A stretch of DNA of 5,691 nucleotides, from NCBI GenBank assembly GCA_902774165.1, contig CACYHJ010000187.1:1-5691 (forward strand), given 5' to 3'. The position numbers and the translations under genes are program-made. Numbering within the stretch: the stretch's first letter is position 1; each line of letters opens with the position of its first letter. Positions 1 to 5,466 of the stretch are shown piece by piece. Source of the DNA: Oscillospiraceae bacterium (lineage in GTDB: Bacteria > Bacillota > Clostridia > Oscillospirales > Acutalibacteraceae). Below the pieces are notes generated by a model, which did not search any database, was not told where the DNA came from, and saw only the letters and a program-made list of their open reading frames with translations.

Positions 1-1
1 C

Positions 2-811
2 GTGATCGAAAATCTGATGATAGCCCAGATGGACATTCTGAAAAAGTCAAAACAGGAGGCGTACGACACGGGGATCGCGTTGCTCCGGCGCGTCGGCCTT
101 GCCGGGCGGGAGCTGCAGTATCCGGAGCAGCTCTCGGGCGGGCAGAAGCAGCGCGTCGCCATCGCAAGAACGCTCGCCATGGACCCGGACGTGATACTGC
201 TTGACGAGCCGACGAGCGCCCTTGACCCCACCATGGTGGGAGAGGTGCAGGCCGTCATCCGGGATCTTGCGAAAAGCGGCAAGACGATGATGATCGTGAC
301 GCACGAAATGAATTTCGCAAAGTCGATCTGCAACCGTGTGTTCTATATGGATGAGGGCGGGATCTACGACGACGGCACGCCGGAGCAGATCTTCGATCAC
401 CCGCAGAAAGAGCGGACAAGACGGTTTATCCGCCGGCTCAAGGTGCTGGAGCTGCGGATCGACAGCAGAGATTTCGATTTTATCGGCGCGGGAACCGAGA
501 TCGACCGGTATTGCCTGCAGAACGACATCGACCCGAAGAAAAAATACCGCATAAGTCTCGCCGTTGAGGAGCTCGTTCAGCAGATCCTGTTCGCGAAATA
601 CGAGTCTCCGGACGTTCGCGTCACGGTGGAGTACGCGCCCGACGGACAGTCCGTTGATATCGCTGCGGAATACGCCGGCGAAAGCTTCGATCCGCGCGAG
701 GACGGCGACGGTCTGTCCCTGACACTGCTGAACGGCATCGCGGAACGGATCGGGTATTCTTACGACGGCTCCGCCGACTTGCCGAACCGCGTTGATATCA
801 CGCTGAAATAA
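2..811 (+). CDS. Polar amino-acid-type ABC transporter ATPase with C-terminal HATPase-like extension (5' partial)
   Basis: This is the 3' part of an ATP-binding subunit that would power amino acid import at the inner face of the membrane. Visible ABC motifs, numbered from base 2, are the signature LSGGQ (44-48), Walker B VILLDE (64-69), D-loop SALD (72-75) and the H-loop histidine (101, in VTHEM). Walker A and the Q-loop are absent because the gene enters from the left. The GTG at 2-4 is internal, since VIENLMIAQM matches the segment just after the Q-loop in GlnQ-like proteins, so roughly 95-100 residues are missing. GlnQ-type proteins normally stop near residue 146 here (FDHPQKERTRRFIRR). 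This one continues about 120 residues into a region resembling RsbW/SpoIIAB anti-sigma kinases: ISLAVEELVQQIL looks like the N-box helix and GESFDP like the G1 box. The usual N-box Asn is Gln, so ATP binding there is doubtful. The ABC assignment is firm; the extension is an inference from pattern. Confidence 0.9.
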   Translation: MIENLMIAQMDILKKSKQEAYDTGIALLRRVGLAGRELQYPEQLSGGQKQRVAIARTLAMDPDVILLDEPTSALDPTMVGEVQAVIRDLAKSGKTMMIVTHEMNFAKSICNRVFYMDEGGIYDDGTPEQIFDHPQKERTRRFIRRLKVLELRIDSRDFDFIGAGTEIDRYCLQNDIDPKKKYRISLAVEELVQQILFAKYESPDVRVTVEYAPDGQSVDIAAEYAGESFDPREDGDGLSLTLLNGIAERIGYSYDGSADLPNRVDITLK

Positions 812-835
812 ACGCAGCCGGAGCAGCTGCTTTAC

Positions 836-876
836 CGCGCCGCCGAAGGAGCTTTCTTCGGCGGCGCGCCGTTTTT
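836..876 (+). terminator. Rho-independent terminator of the ABC ATPase operon
   Basis: A perfect 13-bp GC-rich stem (CGCGCCGCCGAAG at 836-848 with CTTCGGCGGCGCG at 856-868) and a 7-nt loop are followed by CCG and five T residues at 872-876. It lies 24 bases after the TAA of the ABC ATPase gene, so it ends that operon and isolates it from the next promoter. Confidence 0.92.
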
Positions 877-918
877 CGCCCCGAATCTGCAAAACGCGCT
901 TCTTCGGTTCAACGGCAT

Positions 919-934
919 TTGAGAACGCCTTCTT
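919..934 (+). promoter_or_regulatory. cre-like site (candidate CcpA operator)
   Basis: TTGAGAACGCCTTCTT fits the published Gram-positive catabolite-responsive element consensus WTGNNARCGNWWWCAW with two mismatches (positions 929 and 933), and the TG and CG core is intact. It covers the -35 box and part of the spacer of the promoter, where binding of CcpA would repress. That fits a carbohydrate-type symporter operon. The match is imperfect, so this is a candidate only. Confidence 0.35.
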
Positions 935-947
935 ATTTTTATATAAA
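919..947 (+). promoter_or_regulatory. Sigma-A-type promoter of the hydrolase-symporter operon
   Basis: A -35 box TTGAGA (919-924, 5/6 match) and a -10 box TATAAA (942-947, 5/6 match) are separated by exactly 17 bp, in AT-rich DNA after the preceding terminator. The start point would be near 954, giving a leader of about 134 nt before the TTG start at 1088. A weaker alternative, TTGCTT (1022-1027) and TATTAT (1045-1050), also has 17-bp spacing. Confidence 0.65.
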
Positions 948-1074
948 ATTATAAAAAGACAGATATATGGAATAGGTATGAAATCTTATTCACATTATTT
1001 TCTCTTTCTCTCTGTGCTCCATTGCTTTTTGTTTCGATTCTGTGTATTATAAAAACAGACGGACCGGAATTCGC

Positions 1075-1082
1075 GGAGGTGA
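1075..1082 (+). promoter_or_regulatory. Strong ribosome binding site that fixes a TTG start
   Basis: GGAGGTGA is fully complementary to the 16S rRNA 3' end and lies 5 nt before TTG at 1088-1090. It decides the start of the metallohydrolase gene: the reading frame is open further upstream, to another TTG at 1022, but no comparable site precedes that codon. Confidence 0.85.
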
Positions 1083-1087
1083 TTTTT

Positions 1088-2362
1088 TTGAACGGCGCAG
1101 AATTACAGAGTGTGCTGACGATCGGGTATTTTATCGAAAAAGAACGGGAAGGACAGTATTTCACGATCCCGTTCGACGTACCCGAGAACGTAATAAAAAT
1201 CACCGTGAGCTATGATTATCACCGCCCGACAAAAGGCGTTTTCTCCGATCTGAAACCGTCGAACTGTATTGACATCGGGCTTTCGGACGAGACCGGAAAG
1301 TTCCTCGGCTGGTCGGGAAGCGCGCACAGCGAAATCAGCGTCGGCGAATTCACTTCGTCCGACGGATACCTTACGCAAAAAATCCGTCCCGGCAGATGGG
1401 GGATCCTTGCCGGAGCCTATCACGTTCAGGACAAAGGCGTGAGCGTTACATACAATATCCGTTTTGAGTTTGCGGGGGAAAGACTGTTTTTCGGAGACCT
1501 TCATATTCACACCCGGGCTTCCGACGGTGTGTTCGACGCTTCGGAGATCGGCGGCCTCGCAAAGAAAAGCGGGCTTGATTTTGTCGCGCTTGCCAATCAC
1601 AACAATTATGCCGAGAACCTGCATCTGCCTTCGGTCAACGGCGTTACGTTCATCCCCGCGGTTGAGTGGACCCACTACAACGGCCATATGAATTTCTTCG
1701 GCGTGCCCGCTCCCTTCGGCGATTCGTTCATCGCCAACAGTAAAGAGGAAATGAATGCGGTCATTTCTCACGCCCGTTCCCTCGGCGCGGTGATCTCGGT
1801 CAATCACCCGAGATGCAGCTTCTGCCCGTATCTGTGGGGCGACGACGATGCTTTTGAAATGGTTGAGATCTGGAACGGACCGATGCGCCCGACGAATATC
1901 CGGGGCATCGATTTCTGGACCGCGCTTCTTAAGACCGGCAGGAAGCTCCCGGCGGTCGGCGGCAGCGATTTCCATAAGCCGGGGTTTCCGGTGAAATTCG
2001 CAAACCCCGTAACGGGAGTCTACGCTCCGGATCAGAGCGCGGGATCTCTGCTCGGCAGCATCCGGCAGGGACACTGCTTCGTTTCGGAATCCGTAAACGG
2101 TCCCCGCATCTTGCTGAAATACGGCGGATCCCGTATGGGCGATACAGCCGCGTATGACTCCGGAACCGGACTTGAGGTCGACGTCAGAAGCGACTATCCG
2201 GTAAAAACGGTTCTTGTCACGGACCGGGGCGAAAGAGAAATAAAAGAAAACGCGGTGAAAATCGAAAAGACAAAATTCGCGTATGTCAAGGTTTACAGAA
2301 AGAACGGCAGAAAAATCCGCGCAGTATCAAACCCGATCTATTTTGAGCAGGAGGAGAAATAA
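1088..2362 (+). CDS. CehA/McbA-family PHP-fold metallohydrolase
   Basis: A predicted cytoplasmic metal-dependent hydrolase of 424 residues; no signal peptide is seen from the TTG start chosen by the GGAGGTGA site. Residues 1-130 form a beta-rich N-terminal domain without a recognised name. The PHP domain follows: FFGDLHIHTRASDG with the HxH metal ligands H139 and H141, then ANHNN with H171, E193 in AVEWTHYNGH with H196 and H200, NHP with H240, VEIWNG, and GGSDFH with D294 and H296. This is the order seen in CehA/McbA proteins, whose founding members hydrolyse the carbamate carbaryl; PHP relatives are mostly phosphoesterases. The family usually has TDHN where this protein has ANHN, so the Asp before the metal-binding His is Asn. 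About 100 C-terminal residues look like a second small beta domain. The stop overlaps the start of the symporter gene, so the substrate is probably what that symporter imports. Family is clear, substrate unknown. Confidence 0.9.
   Translation: MNGAELQSVLTIGYFIEKEREGQYFTIPFDVPENVIKITVSYDYHRPTKGVFSDLKPSNCIDIGLSDETGKFLGWSGSAHSEISVGEFTSSDGYLTQKIRPGRWGILAGAYHVQDKGVSVTYNIRFEFAGERLFFGDLHIHTRASDGVFDASEIGGLAKKSGLDFVALANHNNYAENLHLPSVNGVTFIPAVEWTHYNGHMNFFGVPAPFGDSFIANSKEEMNAVISHARSLGAVISVNHPRCSFCPYLWGDDDAFEMVEIWNGPMRPTNIRGIDFWTALLKTGRKLPAVGGSDFHKPGFPVKFANPVTGVYAPDQSAGSLLGSIRQGHCFVSESVNGPRILLKYGGSRMGDTAAYDSGTGLEVDVRSDYPVKTVLVTDRGEREIKENAVKIEKTKFAYVKVYRKNGRKIRAVSNPIYFEQEEK
2349..2354 (+). promoter_or_regulatory. 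Ribosome binding site inside the end of the hydrolase gene
   Basis: AGGAGG lies in the last codons of the hydrolase gene, 7 nt before the symporter ATG at 2362. Stop and start share a base (TAATG, 2360-2364), which points to translational coupling of the two genes. Confidence 0.85.
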
Positions 2363-3669
2363 TGGCACCGAAAAACTCACTTGCAAAAACCGTAAAACCG
2401 GCAAGGTACGGTTTCGCGATGTTCGGCACTTCCATCCCCATCAATATGTTCAAATCCTTTGCGGCGATCTATTATGTGGATATGCTCGGGCTGGACATGA
2501 AGAAGTATTCGCTCGTTCTCTTTATTTACACGTTCGTTGACGCGATCGACAACCCCGTTTACGGTTTTCTTTCGGACCGCACGAGAACGAAATGGGGCAG
2601 AAGACGTCCCTGGCTGCTGATCGGCACTCCCCTGCTCGTGCTGTTCTTTATTCTGTTCTATAACGTCCCTGCGTTCGTGCAGCGCGAAGAGGGCATGCTC
2701 TTTATCTATATGCTCCTGATGTACATTCTCACGGGCACGCTTGATTCGCTTGTGAACGCCAACTACGGAGCGCTTTTCCCCGAGCTTTTCAGAAGCGACG
2801 AAGAGAGAGCCAGGGTCAACGGCTTCCGTCAGATCTGCCAGCTCTTCGCCATGGCGATCAGTATTGCGCTTACGCCGACCGTGGCCGGGGCGCTCGGATA
2901 CAGACTCACGTCCCTGATCTACGGCGCGGTTGCCGTTGCCGTGATGATGTATTGCTTCTGGGGCTGCCGTGAGAACAACGAAGTGATCGAATCGAGCGAA
3001 AAACCCGGACTTGTCAGCAGCATCGTCGCCTTGCTGAAAAACCCGAAATTCTGGATCTTCGGTCTCGCCGGCGCGTTCTATTCCGCGGCGTTCTCACTTG
3101 TTTCTCAGGCGGTTTCGTTCTTTGTCAAATACACGCTCAATCTCGGCGGCAATATGACGACCGTTATGCTCGGCGTGGTGCTTGTGGTTGCGGTCGCAGG
3201 CATCCTCTTCTGGTCGCGGATCGTGAAGAAATGGACCGTTATGAAGGTCTGGAGAACGGGTCTTATGATCATGGCGGTCAGCTTTATTCCCCTCTATTTC
3301 GTCAAAAGCCTTGTGCCGGCGATCATCTGCGCGTGCTTTGTCGGCTTCGGCGTCGGCGCATGCCTTACGACCATGGACTGCATCGGCGCAAAGATCGTTG
3401 ACGACGACTACGCGAAGCACGGGATCAAACGGGAGGGGATCATGAACTCGCTCATGGGCGTAATGAACCGCCTCAACGGTCTTTACACCTCTATGGCGTT
3501 CTATTTCGCGTCAAGCTATTTCGGCTTCGTCAGCGGCGACGAGCCCGGCGAAAATCCCGCGATGGCCGCCAGAGTTCTTCTCTGTGTATTTCCGGCGATC
3601 GCAATGATCCTCGCCTCGGTGATCGGTCTGTTCCTCAAGTTCCCGGAGATGGATAAAAAGGATGCGTAA
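2362..3669 (+). CDS. GPH/MelB-family cation-coupled sugar-type symporter (MFS fold)
   Basis: An integral membrane transporter of 435 residues, the normal length for the glycoside-pentoside-hexuronide:cation symporter family, with about 12 hydrophobic segments. The family signature after TM2 is clear at residues 60-86: DAIDNPVYG, then LSDRTRTKWGRRRPWLL. A second family motif lies at 132-151 (NANYGALFPELF followed by SDEERAR). A long central polar loop follows TM6 near residues 200-228, and KFPEMDKK closes the C-terminus. In MelB the two sodium-site aspartates sit in a D-A-I-N-D-P pattern; here it is D-A-I-D-N-P, so the second Asp position is Asn (N64) and the Asp is shifted by one (D63). The coupling ion is therefore uncertain. 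It is the second gene of the operon, coupled to the metallohydrolase by TAATG. Substrate is likely a sugar, glycoside or similar conjugate; this is family inference only. Confidence 0.92.
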   Translation: MAPKNSLAKTVKPARYGFAMFGTSIPINMFKSFAAIYYVDMLGLDMKKYSLVLFIYTFVDAIDNPVYGFLSDRTRTKWGRRRPWLLIGTPLLVLFFILFYNVPAFVQREEGMLFIYMLLMYILTGTLDSLVNANYGALFPELFRSDEERARVNGFRQICQLFAMAISIALTPTVAGALGYRLTSLIYGAVAVAVMMYCFWGCRENNEVIESSEKPGLVSSIVALLKNPKFWIFGLAGAFYSAAFSLVSQAVSFFVKYTLNLGGNMTTVMLGVVLVVAVAGILFWSRIVKKWTVMKVWRTGLMIMAVSFIPLYFVKSLVPAIICACFVGFGVGACLTTMDCIGAKIVDDDYAKHGIKREGIMNSLMGVMNRLNGLYTSMAFYFASSYFGFVSGDEPGENPAMAARVLLCVFPAIAMILASVIGLFLKFPEMDKKDA

Positions 3670-3798
3670 TCATTCAAGACAATAAAAGAGCAGCGAAGCC
3701 CGTCCGATCCGCTCTGAAAGGGCGACATTTCCCCTGTATCGCGCGTTTTTTTCTGCGGGTACTTTCTCCAATCGGAAGAAATCTCGCCGGAATCCGCG

Positions 3799-3820
3799 CA
3801 TTCAGTCGTTGATCTGAATG
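3799..3820. repeat. Small inverted repeat in the convergent intergenic region
   Basis: CATTCAG (3799-3805) and CTGAATG (3814-3820) form a perfect 7-bp stem with an 8-nt loop, seven bases before the long terminator hairpin. There is no T-run directly after it on either strand, so it may assist folding or be an accessory element rather than terminate by itself. Confidence 0.5.
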
Positions 3821-3827
3821 AAATATA

Positions 3828-3880
3828 AAAGAATACGCCGATGAGAGAGTTCGACTCTCCCGTCGGCGTATTCTTTGTTT
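3828..3880. terminator. Long bidirectional terminator hairpin between convergent genes
   Basis: A 14-bp perfect stem pairs 3828-3841 with 3863-3876 (core GAATACGCCGA with TCGGCGTATTC). It continues inward through a G-U and a G-C pair and one A-C mismatch to a 6-bp stem, GAGAGT with ACTCTC, around a TCG loop. The plus side is followed by TTCTTTGTTT and the minus side by TTTTATATTT, so it can end transcription of the symporter operon from the left and of the Ig-like gene from the right. Confidence 0.82.
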
Positions 3881-3947
3881 ATGCGGGGCAGTTTTTTCCC
3901 TTGCGGTACCCGTTGGCATATAACGGGGATTACATTACATTCGATTC

Positions 3948-4424
3948 TCAGCGCCTAAACAGCGAAGAGAGGGCGATGCGTATATTGGCCAGAATGGTCT
4001 GCAGGGCCACCAGCAGGCTCATTACACCTTGCAGATACTGCGGCAGAACGGTCACCTTGACGCTGCAAGAGGCGCCCGAGCCGGGATCGGTGACTGTTAC
4101 GACTGCGCTGCCGGCACGTATTCCTGTGAGTATAACGTAGCCGTACTCATAGGTATCGCGCTTGCCGGGACGGACGCCGAGCACGCTTTCATCGCTGCTT
4201 GAGATCTCCGCGGTGAAGATATCAAACTGATCCTTCGCGTCGTCCGGTCTCGGATAAATATACAACTCATCTTCTCCGCCGGCTATCATCCACATGGTGT
4301 TGTCAATGGCGGAGTTGTCCAGCGTTTCGATCTTTGTCTCGTTTGCCGCCAACGCTGTCGAACCGATCGACATCAGCAAAAGAACAGACAGCAGAACTGC
4401 CAAAGCTTTTTTAAAAGTTTTCAT
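3948..4424 (-). CDS. Small secreted protein with Big2-like Ig domain and hydrophobic C-terminal tail
   Basis: A 158-residue exported protein of unknown role. Residues 1-26 are a signal peptide: MKTFKK basic start, a long leucine-rich core and an A-L-A cleavage motif at 24-26. Residues about 68-126 resemble a bacterial Ig-like group 2 domain, with SSSDESVLGV, then GIRAGSAVVTVTD and GASCSVKVTV, the usual end of that fold. Residues 127-158 form a hydrophobic stretch starting LPQYLQG and ending in FRR, possibly a membrane anchor or a sorting tail, though it is not LPXTG. The start at ATG 4424 is preferred over an upstream in-frame extension to 4490, because the promoter lies inside that extension and AAGGGAGTG sits about 9 nt before this ATG. 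The Ig fold suggests an adhesion or cell-surface structural role. No linked gene clarifies its job. Confidence 0.8.
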   Translation of the reverse strand: MKTFKKALAVLLSVLLLMSIGSTALAANETKIETLDNSAIDNTMWMIAGGEDELYIYPRPDDAKDQFDIFTAEISSSDESVLGVRPGKRDTYEYGYVILTGIRAGSAVVTVTDPGSGASCSVKVTVLPQYLQGVMSLLVALQTILANIRIALSSLFRR

Positions 4425-4454
4425 ACAAATACACTCCCTTTGATTTTGTTTGAT

Positions 4455-4483
4455 ATTATAGCACAGGCGCCGCCGGAAAACAA
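4455..4483 (-). promoter_or_regulatory. Extended -10 promoter of the Ig-like protein gene
   Basis: Read on the minus strand, TTGTTT (4483-4478) is followed after 17 bp by a perfect TATAAT (4460-4455), preceded by TGC, which makes an extended -10. The start point would be near 4449, giving a leader of about 25 nt that contains the ribosome binding site. A 5-bp inverted repeat (GCCGC at 4469-4473, GCGGC at 4484-4488) flanks the -35 box and could be an operator, but it is short. Confidence 0.75.
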
Positions 4484-4655
4484 GCGGCATAACGATTTTT
4501 TATATCTTTACAGTGTAATACCGTATTCTAAGCGAATGCTGATTCACATCAGGATAGCAAATTGCTTGTAGCCGGCATTTCCGGTTTTTCGATCAGAGAG
4601 ACAAACCGAAATTTTCAGAGCAAATCCCGCAGTGATCTTCCCGGATGTGGCATTG

Positions 4656-5384
4656 TTATCCCTCGATCAATCCGAACGCAATCACACCGATTGAAATATA
4701 AGTCAGCATGGACGCAAGGATCCTGCCCCGTCTGGTTTTGACACGGAACAGCAGGAATATGATGCTGTAAACAAATCCGCAGATGCCCGAAACCAAAGAT
4801 GCGCAGACATACCATATGTGCTGATCTACATAGGATGCGACAAACGGATACGTTCCTTCCATCACGTAATGTCCCATCCAGTTAAATGCAAACGAGAGAA
4901 GCATACACCAGATTCCCCAGTCGAAGCTGTGGTGCTTTTTGCCATAGATCAGCAACAGGATATACAGACAGGCAACCGGGAAAGTGGTTACGCTTTCAAA
5001 CGGAACAAAATGAACGCCGCCAATCGAATAATGCCAGGATATTTCGCCGATAAACTGCCAAAGCAGAATTCCCGCGGCAAATCCAAGCAACGACGAAGTA
5101 TAATGCTTGTCTTTCTTTGCTGCATTCGACGCAGCCCAAGAAAAAACGAACCACAGCACCAGCGCGATCAACCCGTACGCCAGTCTTCCCGCAGTCGGGC
5201 TGGTCAGATCCTCGCCGACCGAAGACGGCTGCTGAATCAATGGGCCGAGTCCTCTGAACAGATAGAGCGGAATAATACAAAGAACCAAAATTCCGAATTC
5301 CGCAATCATCGGCAAAAAATACTCACGGCAGATTTCTTTGGGCGTGCTGCGGATATGTTTACTGTAGTCATTAAATAGTTTCAT
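4656..5384 (-). CDS. Unrecognised 7-TM integral membrane protein
   Basis: I do not recognise a family for this 242-residue protein. Seven hydrophobic segments are visible at about 23-43, 66-86, 97-116, 132-148, 155-175, 190-213 and 221-240. Basic residues lie in the N-terminus (KHIRSTPKEICR), after TM2 (KKDKH), after TM4 (GKKHH) and after TM6 (RVKTRRGR), which predicts an inside N-terminus and outside C-terminus. The outward side carries many His and acidic residues (E114, H118, H125, E130, H172, E176, D187, H189). The start at ATG 5384 is chosen because AGGGGG lies about 9 nt upstream; an in-frame TTG at 5402 would overlap that site. The third-position GC is lower than in the symporter gene (22 of 46 against 29 of 46 in the first codons after the start). 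No clear terminator follows in the 231-base gap before the Ig-like gene start at 4424. Confidence 0.8.
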   Translation of the reverse strand: MKLFNDYSKHIRSTPKEICREYFLPMIAEFGILVLCIIPLYLFRGLGPLIQQPSSVGEDLTSPTAGRLAYGLIALVLWFVFSWAASNAAKKDKHYTSSLLGFAAGILLWQFIGEISWHYSIGGVHFVPFESVTTFPVACLYILLLIYGKKHHSFDWGIWCMLLSFAFNWMGHYVMEGTYPFVASYVDQHIWYVCASLVSGICGFVYSIIFLLFRVKTRRGRILASMLTYISIGVIAFGLIEG

Positions 5385-5410
5385 CTGAGTTTTCCCCCTC
5401 AAATCTCGAT

Positions 5411-5428
5411 CAGTTGATATATCTACTG
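5411..5428. promoter_or_regulatory. Near-perfect 18-bp palindrome, operator candidate
   Basis: CAGTTGATATATCTACTG pairs at 8 of 9 positions with its own complement (one T-T mismatch, 5415 and 5424). It overlaps the weak -10 and likely start point of the 7-TM gene promoter, a typical place for a dimeric repressor. There is no regulator gene in the window, so the binding protein is unknown. Confidence 0.45.
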
Positions 5429-5448
5429 TACACGAAATCTTTTGTCAA
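5420..5448 (-). promoter_or_regulatory. Candidate promoter of the 7-TM gene with consensus -35
   Basis: On the minus strand, a perfect TTGACA (5448-5443) is followed after 17 bp by a weak -10, TAGATA (5425-5420). The start point would be near 5413. The palindrome at 5411-5428 covers this -10. A second candidate promoter lies just upstream at 5458-5466. Confidence 0.45.
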
Positions 5449-5457
5449 CCTGGAATC

Positions 5458-5466
5458 ATTATAACA
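5458..5466 (-). promoter_or_regulatory. Alternative extended -10 promoter of the 7-TM gene
   Basis: The minus strand reads TGTTATAAT, a consensus -10 hexamer (5463-5458) with the TGn extension, but no good -35 lies 16-18 bp upstream. If used, the start would be near 5451 and the palindrome at 5411-5428 would lie in the leader. Confidence 0.4.

Noticed and set aside
47..892. Long minus-strand open frame opposite the ABC ATPase
   Set aside because: It is antisense to a gene with clear ABC motifs, runs through the terminator stem, and its translation is arginine- and valine-rich without any recognisable domain.
1022..1087. Upstream extension of the metallohydrolase to TTG at 1022
   Set aside because: No ribosome binding site precedes 1022, while GGAGGTGA is ideally placed for TTG at 1088.
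1103..2074. Minus-strand open frame of 323 codons opposite the metallohydrolase
   Set aside because: It is an antisense shadow of a gene with intact PHP motifs, and no domain or ribosome binding site is seen.
3674..3919. Minus-strand open frame of 81 codons in the convergent gap
   Set aside because: It spans both hairpins, is rich in Arg, and has no ribosome binding site or recognisable domain.
3841..4140. Plus-strand open frame of 99 codons
   Set aside because: It begins inside the terminator hairpin and is antisense to the signal-peptide Ig-like gene; no ribosome binding site is present.
4425..4490. Upstream extension of the Ig-like protein
   Set aside because: The extended -10 promoter lies within it, and the signal peptide begins naturally at ATG 4424.
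4537..4559. Short hairpin CTGAT/ATCAG between the two minus-strand genes as a terminator
   Set aside because: The stem is only 5 bp and no T-run follows on the minus strand.
4818..5378. Plus-strand open frame of 186 codons opposite the 7-TM gene
   Set aside because: It is polar and low in recognisable structure, while the minus-strand frame gives seven clean membrane segments obeying the positive-inside rule.
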